A DNA stretch of 64,000 bases from positions 617,741 to 681,740 of the forward strand of contig KZ627153.1 in NCBI GenBank assembly GCA_002917775.1. The letters are read 5' to 3'. The notes beneath the pieces were generated by a model, which did no database searches, was not told where the DNA came from, and worked only from the letters and a program-made list of their open reading frames with translations. Every line of letters begins with the position of its first letter. The stretch's first letter is position 1. The translations under genes were made by a program, and so were the position numbers. Shown here one piece after another: positions 11,491-22,315 of this stretch. The stretch comes from Glaciozyma antarctica PI12. Its lineage: Eukaryota; Basidiomycota; Microbotryomycetes; Kriegeriales; Camptobasidiaceae.

Positions 11491-12021
11491 TTTGTCGCTT
11501 CAAGCGAGAGATGGAGAGCTGACGGGAGTTCGCAGCAATTGAACGCCGGGTTGGTTGATCGTAGAGCTGGACGCGGGACGTTTAGGGGCTTGATGAAATT
11601 CGAAGCGAGGCGCTTCGCCTAGGCATAGATCCAGTCACGTCAAGCTTTTAGCAGTGCGGAAGCGGGCGTCTGAGAGCGGGTCTTTCAGGTTGTGAAGGCG
11701 ACCTCGCTCCCGAGATTAGTTCGTCAATTTCATCAAGTCGAACCGATGCAGCAGCTGTCTCAGCTTTCCCCGCTTTCGCGAAAACGGATGTGATTGCTTT
11801 GAAGGGGTGCACGGTAACGGGGAGCGAAGGATCAGACGGCAAAGCCTTCGCATCCTGAGGTCGGTTAGAGCCGCCCCCCTCCTTTTCTAGTTCTCTCCCT
11901 CCTGAACACTCCCTTAGTTGGCCTTTGATTCCTCGGTATTCTCAGTTTTCAGCAATGCAGCTCTGTGGTAAAAACAGGAGTCCTCCGTCGCTCGCTCGTT
12001 CGATGTACGGACGCTTCTGCA
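11491..12021. other. Convergent intergenic region between HsbA-like gene and ATG9
   Basis: About 530 bp between two stop codons facing each other; it should hold both 3' UTRs and terminators. A 64-codon minus-strand frame at 11648-11842 has no recognisable family or intron context and was not accepted. Confidence 0.5.
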
Positions 12022-15000
12022 TTACCACCGCTTCCCTCCCCCGTCATACAGCTCCCCAAGCAACGCCGTCATCCCTCCACTCTCCCTCCGCTCATCCTCG
12101 ATCTCCCCCACCTCCTCCTCAACCGAAGCCCCGAAAGGCCTTCCCTGCGTCGTAGCGACGTACGAATCCCCATCGAGCCCCGACTCCTCATCAATCGGTT
12201 CCTCCATCGGCACCGTCGGAAGGTACGGCGAGCGTGTCGTGGGACGTCGAGTACCTGAAGTCGAAGCGAGCGTACTGCGCTGGAACGCCCGGTCGTACTG
12301 CCTCGCCTTGTCGGGACTTCGCCTCGGAGTGCCTTGGGCTGGAGAGAGGGATGCCTGAGGAGCTGCGAAGCGGGCGTGTGGGTGGGAGGAGTTGGTTGAG
12401 AAGCGGGGGTGGAGGTGGGGGGTGAGGTTCGCTTGCGAGGAAGGGGCGAGAGGGGAGTGGTCGGTCATCTTGGAAAGGAAGAGGGATTGGGTTTGATCGC
12501 GAGGGACCCAGGCGGGGTTTTGCTGCGATGCACGGGGTTAGCGAGGCGGTCGGAACGAGGAGAGATCGAGACGGACGGCAGTGAAGTTGAGGAAGCTCTG
12601 CAGAGTTGATCAGTCGTCAGCAGCGAATTGACTGAGGAGCGAGGGAGCGCACCTTCTCCATCTTCCCCTCCTTGGACTTCCAGCGATCATCCTCGACCTG
12701 AACCGGCGCGCCAAACTGCTCGACGAACTCAAATCAGCCTCGCTACCGAATCCCAAGCTCGAAAGACGAACCCTCGTATCTCCATGCCGCTTGAAATCAA
12801 ACACCGCAAAGCTGCAAACGTAGCCGAGCCCATCGACGTGCACCGTGAACTCGCGAAAGAAGTCGACGATCGGTCCTGCGCAATTCGGCAAGGTGTACCA
12901 GAGCACGAACGGCGTGACGATGACGGAGAGAATCTCTTGAACGAACATGGAGATTTTCATCTGGAAGAGCTGACCGAACGCGTAGTGGACCTTTAGGCGA
13001 GAACGAGGGAGGTCAGTGGTGTTGAGGAGAAGGGAGCGAGAGACGCACCTCGGCGGAATGTAGCTTGCCGCGCCATTCGACGGGGAGGTAGTGCGTATGC
13101 TCGACGATCCCGCGCATGAGCTCCTCAGGATCAACTACCTTGTTCTCGTCCGGAACCATCCCCCGCGCGACAGCGAGGACAGTGCCAAAAACTCCGATGT
13201 AGAAGAGCACCGTCCGTCCCGGCGTAATCTCGAAATGGAGGAAGGCGTCCGGATCGACGAGGGAGAAGAGAATGAGGACGGCTGCGAACGAACCGGCGAG
13301 GAAGGCGACGAAGCGGGATACGAGTGCGGTCTTCTCCTTGGGGAATTGGTTGACGTAGGAGTCGGCGACGGGGTGGGCGCGGTTGAGTCGTTGTTGGAAA
13401 AGGTGAGGGAGCTCGTTGAACTCGCGGAACTTCCAGCGAGCGAGTTGGGTGAATTGGCGCGAGCCGATCGAGGAGGGGTTCTTGTGGTACTCCTGCGGCG
13501 AAACGTCAGCGACGCATGAGGCGGGCGGAAGAAGTTCGCGCACCTCAAAGTAGCGGAAGAACGAGTACATCAGGAGATACAGAACAATGAACGGTGCGAA
13601 GACGGCGTTGATCAGTCCCATCAAGATGAACCTCCTTCGCAGCCTGCACGCACCTCATCAGCTTGTGCTCTCCCCTCGCCAAAAAAAAAGGACTCACGCC
13701 TCTACAAGCTCCTTCCTATTACGCTCGCTCACAAACGCCCTCCTCACTTGCCCATCCCGCCCAAACAAGAACCCCGTCAAGCAAAAGCTCAAGTTCCACT
13801 CCAGCGTCCTCGTCAGCATTCCCGCTCCCCTCCCCGCGAGCCTCGGTGCCCACCGCAGGACCGCCTCCGGAACTGGGATCGACAAGTCGAGGAGGTCCTT
13901 GTTGAAGAGTGCGATAAGGTAGTTCTCCTCGCGCATGATCCGGTTCGCGACGTCGTGTGCATCGAGGTGAGGGGGTGAGGGGTGGGAGGATGAGGAGAGG
14001 GCGGAGGGGTGCGAGGCGCGGAGGGTGGAGAGAGAGGAGACGAGAGCGTGCCAGGGAATGGTTTGAATGTCGTTCTGTACCGAACCGTGAGCGAGAAGTC
14101 GGGAGCGAGGGGGAGGAGCGTACCTCGGGGACTTCGAGAAGTTCGCCGTAGAATTCGTGCATCTCCCAAAGCTTGCGGACGCCAAGACCAAAGCGAACGA
14201 CGCGCCAGAAGTAGAACGAGGAAAAGGAGACGACGAGGACGAGAGTGAGGCCGGAAAAGCTGCGTGCGAAGGGTTAGCGCGATAGCAATGCCGAGAGAGG
14301 AAGGACGAACCGGCTGACGCAGCGGTCTACAACAACATCTGAAAGGCGATGCGAATCCCAGAGAACGCCATAGTCGATACACCCCATCAGGAATGTCGAG
14401 AAGAAGATGACCCACCCAACCGTCCTGCGACCTTCGCATCAGCCCGTCCTTCCTAGGTTCACCTCGCAAAACGACTCACAAGAGATTCAAGAGCCGACTG
14501 AGCGCAATCGCCCAGATCCCCTTCCCAACGTAATACAGATACACCTCCTGCAGGAACCCATCCAGATCCTCGACGTTGATCCACCTCCAGAGCGCTCGCT
14601 CCTTCGCTCCCATCCCTCTCGACCTCCTGCTCCCCAATATTCCTCCCGTCGGTCCTCCTAGCTGTATTCCTCCCCAACGTGGTGGAGGAAGAGTGGTTGA
14701 AGGAGCTGTTCGGCGTCGAGAGGTCGGCGAACCGGTGAGAGGAATGTGGGAGGTGAAGTCGGGTGGAGGGTCGTCCTCGTCTCGATCTGAGGCGGTGGAG
14801 TCGGAGTGAGAGCTGGAGGGTGACATGGCGGAAGGTGGAGGTGGGAGAGAGGCAGCGAGCAGCTTGCTGTCCCTATTCGCGTCGTTAGCTCGAAACAACA
14901 ACGACAAAAGGAGAGACGCACATGCTGTCCCGGTCGCGCCTGCCACGCTCCGGTATCTCATCATACTCCTCCTCAAGTACACCTCCAACGCCCTCATGGA

Positions 15001-15460
15001 ATCCCATAGGCTCATACCTCGTCCCTCCCAGCAGCCCCATCAAGCTCCTATTCCCAATCCCACTGCTCCCGACCCCGCTCCCTCCCAACCCCGCCCCACT
15101 CCCTCCGCTCCCCAGCCCCAGCCCTCTTCGTCTGCGCGGCGGAGGGCTGCCTTCAGGGAGGAAGGCCGACTCGAGCGGCTCGTGACTGAACGGGCTTCGC
15201 GAGTCGCTAAGGCCACCGCCACTGCGGTTCGAAGAGGTGGCGCGGAAAGAGGTCGAGGGGGAGGTGGGAGCAAAAGGGTCGTCGGTGACTGAAGCGAAGG
15301 TGGAGGGATCGGGAGAGAGGGTGCGAGGTGGCGAGTGGGAAGGTGGTGCACTCATGAGAGAGCGGGGAGGAGAGGCGGGGGCGTTCGAGTCAAGGTCGGC
15401 GTAGATGGAGTCGGCGGGAAGGAAGATGGAGGCGAGGACGTCCTGGATTCGTGGCGCCAT
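12022..15460 (-). CDS. ATG9: ATG9, autophagy lipid scramblase
   Basis: Atg9 is the multi-spanning lipid scramblase whose vesicles seed the autophagosome. Exon 1 starts [18 protein letters not shown] and is long, Ser/Pro-rich and disordered. After an intron near 14884-14932 it continues to [20 protein letters not shown] and [19 protein letters not shown]. Core helices include [30 protein letters not shown] and [20 protein letters not shown]. Conserved Atg9 pieces follow: [60 protein letters not shown] and [34 protein letters not shown] is made by a last splice that joins ...FTA to QNPAW. The tail is disordered and ends at 12022, as usual for Atg9. An in-frame ATG at 15715 is an alternative start. 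Confidence 0.95.
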
Positions 15461-15808
15461 CCTGGAGGGCGGGAGGAGCAGGTGCCGTGTCCGCCAGGAG
15501 GTGTGTCGCGTCGGGTAGCTCCGAGGTGGTTTGGGGGCTGGAGTCGGGGAGGGTGGAGCGATAGCCTGGCTTGCCGTACGTTGGCCAGCGCTGGTGTTGA
15601 GTTGGTGGACAACTCTGAGAGTTGAGGAGGATGGAGAAGGGAGAAAGGAGTTGGGCAGTGCGGACTCGAGAGACGCGAAGCTGCTCGCCGACGGGCCGTC
15701 CAGCTCGATACTCAAGGGCTCAGTCTGCCTCTAGCACCAGCTCCCGTACACTTTAAATCCATGCAATGCCTTGAGTACAGATTCCAACTCAGCCCTCCCT
15801 CCAGCGTC
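15461..15808. other. Spacer between ATG9 start and VanZ-like stop
   Basis: About 350 bp upstream of the chosen ATG9 start. It is open in the ATG9 frame as far as 15715, so part of it may be N-terminal ATG9 coding sequence if the distal ATG is used. No other gene is seen. Confidence 0.45.
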
Positions 15809-16760
15809 TCAAGACGGACTCCTCTCCCTCCTCCTCCTATCGTCTTCCTCCTCCTCATCCCCATCATCTCCGAGCCCAAAGATCTCATCCTCATCCTCCG
15901 CATCCCACACGTTCTCCTCCACCTTCTTCCCCCGTCCCGAGTTTCCCAACTGCGCCTCCGCTCTCCTCCCTAATCGTCCCTCCTCCATCTCGCGCTCCTC
16001 CGCCTCTCCCACTTCCCCGTCGCTCTCTTCCTCATCCACGGCGGTAAGATTGATGGGCTGGTAGATTCGTCGGAGCTCTTGCGAGCGGCGGTGGGAGAGG
16101 GAGAGGGAGCGCGCGAGGAAGATGCCGAGTCCTGTACCGAGGAGGTTGGCCTGCGATTGCAAAATTAGCGAACTGCACTGGCTAGGAATGGTGAGGGCAT
16201 ACAAATACATCCCCCCACTGAAAGGTCTTGTACGGCAGCAACCCCTGTACGAACTCGCTCCCTATACTCCCCACTGAGAGCAGTCAGCTCCCACTCCTCC
16301 CGCGAGAACGAGCACACGTACCTCCTGCACAGACGACCACACTAATCCCTTCAGACCACCATCGCCAGTACCACACTCTCCGCGCGCTCTCGTCCACGTT
16401 CCAAATCCCGTAGAATAGCGCGCTCGCCAGGAAGAAGCACACCTACAGCCCACGATCAGCTACCCCTTCCTTCCACCCACAGGAGCGACTCACAAAGTGC
16501 AGCAACTTGTCGCTAAACGGCACAGGCGGGCTAATCCTCCCCGCGAGCGTCGGATGGAATCCCAAGACGCTCAGGACGACGAGCGTCAGGCCTGTGAGAA
16601 CGACGAATGCTGGGCGGATCTTGAGAGGGAGGCCTCGGAGGCGGAAGGAGGAGAGGGCGACGCGCTTTAGGTCGGCTGGACGGCGGGAACGCGCGAGCTT
16701 GGTGAAGACGGAGGCGAACGCAGTGGGGGCGCTGCTGCTGCTGGGGAGGCGAATCGCCAT
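15809..16760 (-). CDS. VanZ-like domain membrane protein
   Basis: The protein starts MAIRLPSSSSAPTAFASVF. The first membrane segment is PAFVVLTGLTLVVLSVLGF. Then come the VanZ-family signature FSDKLLHFV, a second helix (CFFLASALFYGIWNVDESA), a third with WWSEGISVVVCAGG, and the distal motif GSEFVQGLLPYKTFQWGDVF with ANLLGTGLGIFLARSL. These match the DKxxHF...ExxQ...D..aNxxG layout of VanZ-like proteins, some of which in bacteria influence glycopeptide resistance. The role in fungi is unknown. The C-terminus is an acidic cytosolic tail (ENVWDAEDEDEIFGLGDDGD) ending at 15809. Three short introns interrupt it. The length of about 270 residues is longer than bacterial VanZ because of the tail. 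Confidence 0.82.
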
Positions 16761-19153
16761 CGAGGCGGCGAGGGCTTTGGAGCCTGGAAGAAGGAGTGGC
16801 GCAAGGCAGGCTGTCCGGGTTGGCGGTGGAGGTGTGCAGGCGTGAGGAGGAGAGAAGGGTGGAGGAGCTTGAGGAGTGGAGAGCTGGTTGGTCTCCCTCC
16901 TACCACGTTGAGCGACAACTCTGCTCTCCTTCAGACTCCCCTGCTAGACTGTATGCACAGCTAGGCTCTGCTAGGCTGGCCTAAAGAGCTCCACAAAACT
17001 GCTCCGCTCGCCCAGCTCCCTCCTCTGCGCTGCCGCGTCCTCTCCGCCTCTTCGGCGGCTCCCTCCTCCACCCGAACGTACCGCAGCGACCGCCCAGCGG
17101 GACGATGAGCCCAGCAGCTTCTGGTGGGAGGAACGGATCGCGTCGGATCTGCGCCTGTCGGTCTGCTCTGCTGTCTCGTCACACTGGCGCGTCACCGCTC
17201 CCCTCTACGTTCCTGCGCAGACTCTGCGAGTTGAAGCACGCTACGAGCTCGAGAAAGAGGCGAAAGAAGTGACTGGACTGGAAGGGTGGAGCAGAGGGGC
17301 CGTTCTGGTCTCCTCCAACGCGTACTCTGCTCGCTTCGGTCGGGGACCTTCACGCTTCTCGGGCAGGGTGGCTGGCTCCTTGAGATTGGGACCGCAGGCG
17401 TCCCTGTGCTCTTCTCGCTTCAGCTATACTGGACCACCAGTCTTGCCATTCGTCTCGGCGCGCAGCGAGTCTCCGCCTCCGTTGAGTCGCGTGGATTCGA
17501 CGATTATTCGCACCGAACGCAAACCACGGATCTACCGAGGAGCTACTAATAGCTATACGAAGAAGCGAGTCCCGACTCAGCTTCGGTTCCACCTCACACC
17601 TCCTTGCACGCTCCGCCACAACGTGCGCGAAATCTAGCTGCTCTCGCGCTCTCGCTTCGGGCGAACGCACATTCTGCGTCTTTCGCGCTCGGTGCTTATT
17701 ATCGCGACAGCGATCTCTCAGCCAGAGTCCAGAGCTGTCCCAGAACAGCGATAGCAGCAAACCTCAACCGCCGCTCTCCTCGCGACCACCGCCACGCCTC
17801 TCTCGGCTCGCTTGGCCCTACCCTGTCCGACCGCACCTTTGTTATTCAGGCTCGCGCATGTACAACGGAGAACTGGATTCGTCGCCGAGAGGCTATCCCG
17901 TTCCTGGCGAAGCGAACCCAAGACAGCACCTCGTCCCTATCCAGTCGTCGGCTAAAGCTTTTTCGGAGCTCTTGGGTCTTGCACCGCGGACTAAAAACAA
18001 CTCTCGCTCGCTCTTTGGGGCATCTCCGGCGGTGTTGTTTCGGCAGACGAGGTCAGAACTCGAGGGCGATACCTGTCGCGGCTCTTCTCGACGCTCGTTG
18101 CCCTGCCTTTTCCGTATTCGGATTACAGCCGCCTGCCAAGCGGGCTATGGGCGTGGGCAGTGGGCTCTGGTGCAAGGTTTGGTCAGTCGGGGTTCGGCGG
18201 GCCCTGGCGGGCCTGTCCTTTCGTCTGGCGCCTGCAGAAGTTGAGGATCGACACCATCGCTTTCCCTTTTGAGCGTTTCATCTCGACTTTTCGACCTTTT
18301 TCGACGGCCTGTTGGCCGAGCAGCAGGTCCGGACTTGCGGACTTGCAATCCTGAATCCTGATGCATGAGCTTGGAACGACAGACGGACGGATAAGATCAA
18401 TTGGGGAGATGAGAGGAGAGGCTTGCGAAGGCACGAGTAAACGATGCACTGGAGAGGACGAGAGGATTCCGACCTCGGTTCAGTAACGCCTTCACAGTCA
18501 GCTCGGTGTACGCTGTCGGCGCTTCCCCTGCTCGGACCTTTCTTTGTTCAAACTTCGATAGGCAGAGAGAGGTCTTGCACGGATTCAAAAGATGCGTATC
18601 GGACAGGTCCTCCTCGTTCCGGATAGTGAGAGTATCCTGAACGGGAGGAGCTGTGAAAGGGAGTGCGTTCTGTTCAGAAAGATGATTGACCAGACCGAGA
18701 GAGGAAACAAGCCTTTAAAGAAGCTTTCGACTCGACTCCGGAGTCCGGTGGATCTCGTCCGCAAAGGGAAGGTTCGTCCGCACTCCCTTCTTCGTGTTCG
18801 ATCACCACCACCTTGGCTTCTTCTCGTCCTCACCGCCGTGCACTCCCTTTGGAAGGTGGTGGAGGTCGTTGTTCCCTCGGCCCTTTTTTCCTTCCTCTCG
18901 CCATCGACCAAACAACAGCTCGCCGCCGTACACGCACCTCAAAGACTCAGGGACGACGCCGTCGCCCTCAGTATCCTCCCTTGAACAGACTCGGACAACA
19001 AAAGCTAACGAGTAAGTTTGCGTCTTCGTTGTCTCTCTGCCCCAGCCAGAGCTAGCCAAAGCTAGTTGAACCTCCGAGCCAGCCTTCCTCTTGCTGATCA
19101 CATCTCTCCTTGAACAGCTTCTCCTCACGCCGTACGGCACCCACACGACCATC
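16761..19153. other. Gene-poor 2.4-kb stretch, possible decayed open frame at 17090-17636
   Basis: This is the only large stretch without a convincing gene. A plus-strand frame from about 17090 to the TAG at 17634-17636 reads FWWEERIASDLRLSVCSAVS, then HWRVTAPLYVPAQTLRVEAR, a pattern faintly like fungal F-box proteins. It lacks a good start and decays into low-complexity reading, so it may be a gene remnant. From 17640 to 18990 I see nothing coding. The last part holds CT-rich promoter-like sequence for the phosphatase gene and its 5' UTR intron at 19012-19117. Confidence 0.45.
19012..19117 (+). other. Probable 5' UTR intron of the PPN2-like gene
   Basis: A consensus donor GTAAGT at 19012, a branch-like TTGCTGATC, and the acceptor TTGAACAG ending at 19117 lie 36 bp before the start codon. 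At 106 nt it is longer than the coding introns in this window. Confidence 0.6.
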
Positions 19154-21888
19154 ATGGCTTCCCACCACCAACCCTACAACTCCCTCCCTGATTCGACCGA
19201 CGACACCTACTCCTCCCTTCCTCCCCTCTCCCGCAGCTCGTCCTCCCTCCCCCTTCTCTCGTCCGAGAAGTCTCTCCTCGAGCAGGCCATCCCCGAACCT
19301 TCAGCCCCCCGCGCCTGGCTCCGTACCCTCGCCACGACCGTCCTCCTTCTCTTCGCCATCGTCGTCACCTGGATGGCGTTCGCTGGGACGGGCAGGTCGG
19401 ACCTTGGCGAGTCGGCGCAGGGCGTAGGCTGGGTCGAGTTCAAGAGCGTTCCTTGGGGAGAGGCGACGATGGGATCGTACCAATCGCATTCGCAGGAGGC
19501 GGACCACTCCCAGCTCACGTCCGAGGATGCCACCGCCGACCCTAGCCTCGAGACCGCCGCTGCGTCCAGCGGGGAGGAGCTCGACGCGCAGCTAGCGGTT
19601 GTCGAACCTTCTCAAGGCGCATTCTCGGCTGAGAAGAGTGCTGCCGTCTCTGCGCTCCTCGCGTCGGGCGCCATCTCCGACTACGTCTGGCACCAGCGTC
19701 TCGAGGGCTGGAGCGCTGCGAACGCGCAAGGCGGTCGCCTTGTCGTCGTTGGCGACCTGCACGGTCAATCCGAACCCCTTACGTACGTTATCGTCCCCCT
19801 TTTCCTTCCCCTCTGCCCGAGCTGACCTTCTCCCCTTTTTCAGCTCCCTCCTCGCTCGCCTTTCCTACCACCCTCAATACGACACCCTCATCCACGTCGG
19901 CGACCTCGTCTCCAAGGCCCCTCTCAACCAATCCCTCGAGACCGTCCGCCTCATGCGCTCCTTCGGCGCCAAGGGCGTTCGCGGGAACCACGATCAAGGA
20001 GTCCTCGAATGGCGCAACTGGATGGCCTCGTGCGGCTCGCTCTTCACCTCCGCCACGCCTACTACGACCGAGTACGTCGCAGAGGAGCCTCAGCGACTTG
20101 GGCAGGACGGCGCGGGCATTTGGGCGGGACAGTTTGGAGAGGAGAATGTCACGCTGGCGCAGGAGGGAGAGGTCAACAAGCGCGTCGTCAAGCGTGGATG
20201 GTTCCCTTGGTCGTCTTCCTTGCTAGACGAAGCCGAAGCGGAGGCCGAGGCGGAGGCTGAGGCGGAAGCGGAGGCTGAGGCTGAGTACGAGAACGAGGAG
20301 GCGACCGACGGAGACGCAGTTGGCGAGTTCGCTGAGGCCGTCAACGAGGAGCAGAGCGAGTCGAACGAGTCGATCGAGATCGCGCCGCTGCCTGGGTACG
20401 AGGTCGACAACGCCGACGCTTCGACCACCTCCTCCTCTTCCGACTTCGACTCTACCGAATCCACCTCGACCTCGTCCGCCAACGACTCGACCGAATCCCA
20501 CATGTTTGACGAAGCCACTTCGACCTTCTCCTCCCTTCAGGATCGGTTCCTCCGAAGTCTCGGAGCCTTTCCCTGGCGAGATGGATGGCTCGTTCGTCGG
20601 CCCAGGATGGGAATGGCTCGATACGCCCGTCGAGGAGCTTGCTGCGCTCGGAGTCGTCGTGCCCGAGGGCTGGAACTGGGGCGGAGACTGGTTCGAGATC
20701 GCGAGGAACTTGCCTCAGGTCGACGCGGACTACCTCGCCGCTCTTCCTCTGACGCTTCACATCGAGGAGCTCAAAACTTTCGTCGTTCATGCTGGCATGC
20801 GTACGTTCTCTCCTGGCATCTCTCTTCATTCCTCGCTGACGCACTCTTTCGCATAGTTCCCTGGACCAACTCGGCCGCTTCCATCGCCGCCTCCGAATCG
20901 ACCTCCTCCCTCCCCTCCACCCTCACCTCGACCTCGACCTCGACCTTCGTCCCCACCGACGCTTCCCTCTTCTCATCACCCGAGCAATCCCTCCTCCTCG
21001 TCTCACAAAATGTCGAGCCCTTCACGCTCCTCAACATGCGCGCCGTCAAGCAGTCTCGCAAGTACCGCGAGACGCTCGTCACCAACTCTCGCAAGGGTAC
21101 GCCCTGGCACAGCGTTTGGAACGGTGGGATGGAAGAGTGCGAAAAGACGGAGGGCTGCGAGCCCGTTTCGCTCCTCTACGGCCACTGGGCCGGTCGCGGA
21201 CTTGATGTCAAGAAGAACTCGTGCGTGCCTTCCTCCCCTCATTCCTTTGCATTTACTAACGCTCGCATTCCACAGTATCGGACTCGACTCGGCCTGCTCC
21301 GCCGGCAAGCGTCTCTCCGCCCTCGTCCTCTCCTCCTCGACCGAATCGCCCCTCTCAACCCCCGCCACCCCCCTCTCCGCTTTCCGCGACCTCTCCGCCC
21401 CCTCCCACCCCGTCGTCGATCTGAGCAGCGCCTTCTCCTCCCCTTTCCCCGAGACGCTCGTCGCGAAGGAGGAAGTGCGAGGCCTGTTTGAGCCTTGGAC
21501 GCCCGCGAGGGGTCCTAAGCTTCGCAAGAGGCTTTTGGAGGAGATCAAGGCGGTTGTGTTGAGGAAGAGGGAGATGCAGAAGGGACGATTGGCGAAGCGG
21601 GGATGGTGGAGTAGTGAGCCGGTTGTCGGGGAGGATGAGGTGAAGACGGAGGAGGAGGAGGCGAAGACGGAGGAGCTGGTGGAGGGAGAGCAGAGCGAGG
21701 TGGCTGAGGCGAGCGAGGCGAAGGATGAGGAGGTGCAGAGTGATGTGATGTCGACGGAGGAAGTGAAGGAGGAGGATGACGAGGAGGAGGAGGAGGAGGA
21801 TTTGGACGAGTCAGACTTCGAGGCCCAGGAGGTCGTCCTCGCCGGCAAGGGGGCTTGGGTTGTTAGTGTCGCCTGCGGGTCCGAGTAG
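19154..21888 (+). CDS. PPN2-like metallophosphatase (vacuolar endopolyphosphatase family)
   Basis: This is a type II membrane protein with a calcineurin-like phosphatase domain. The start MASHHQPYNSLPDSTD is followed by a Ser-rich cytosolic N-terminus and one membrane helix (TLATTVLLLFAIVVTWMAFA). Metal motifs run in order: VVVGDLHGQ, DTLIHVGDLVSK, RGNHDQGVLEW, FVVHAGM and LLYGHWAGRGLD, then IGLDSACSAGKRLSALVL. This order and spacing resemble yeast Ppn2 (YNL217W), a Zn-dependent vacuolar polyphosphatase. Substrate assignment is by family only. The domain is split by a large acidic insert with an Ala-Glu repeat. Near 20395-20540 the frame changes. An intron with donor GTACGA (20397) or GTTTGA (20503) and an acceptor ending at 20540 restores it to GSFVGPGWEWLD. 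An acidic tail ends at 21888. It converges on PFK26. Confidence 0.8.
20229..20285. repeat. Ala-Glu hexanucleotide repeat in the PPN2-like gene
   Basis: Nine to ten GCN-GAR units encode an uninterrupted Ala-Glu run. Synonymous third positions vary (GCC, GCG, GCT; GAA, GAG), which suggests the protein repeat is maintained rather than freshly expanded. Confidence 0.85.
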
Positions 21889-22315
21889 AGGTTTAGGCTA
21901 GAGTTTATGCATCTGTTGTACCACACACCTTTCCGAGAGGGAACGTAGGCGATGGCAACGAGAGAGGGAGCGAGGGGACCGAGAGCGTAAAGATACTGAT
22001 TGTGATCGCTCTCTTTGAGATGTCGTGAGCACAGCTTCGCCGTTGCTGCTCGGCTTTCTGGCTGAGGCGAGCGAGGAGGGAGGACTTGGAAATCTGCATG
22101 ACGCGAAAGAGAGAAAGCGGAGAAAAGACGCATAGGTTCAGCTCGAACCGAGTTCGCGGGCAGTGCCCGATCAACACCCCATTTTAGGCCATTGGGAGCG
22201 CTCCTGAGAAGCACTTTGAAGCAGGTTGAAGGAGAGCAGCAACGAAGCCGGGAATGCAAGCAGTGGAGACGGACTCCGGAGACATTGCGTATTTACGGAA
22301 CGAACCGAATCCACC

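Noticed and set aside
11648-11842. Short minus-strand frame of 64 codons between convergent genes
   Set aside because: No family, no promoter room and located in overlapping 3' UTRs.
17604-18272. Plus-strand frame of about 220 codons in the gene-poor stretch
   Set aside because: No recognisable domain and no start context; likely chance openness at high GC.
20229-20285. Ala-Glu repeat considered as CRISPR-like or satellite repeat
   Set aside because: It is a coding hexanucleotide run without spacers, and CRISPR arrays are not expected in this nuclear genome.
21003-22259. Minus-strand open frame of about 420 codons
   Set aside because: Antisense to the 3' exons of the PPN2-like gene, whose metal motifs and tail are on the plus strand; composition is a Ser-rich mirror of the acidic tail.
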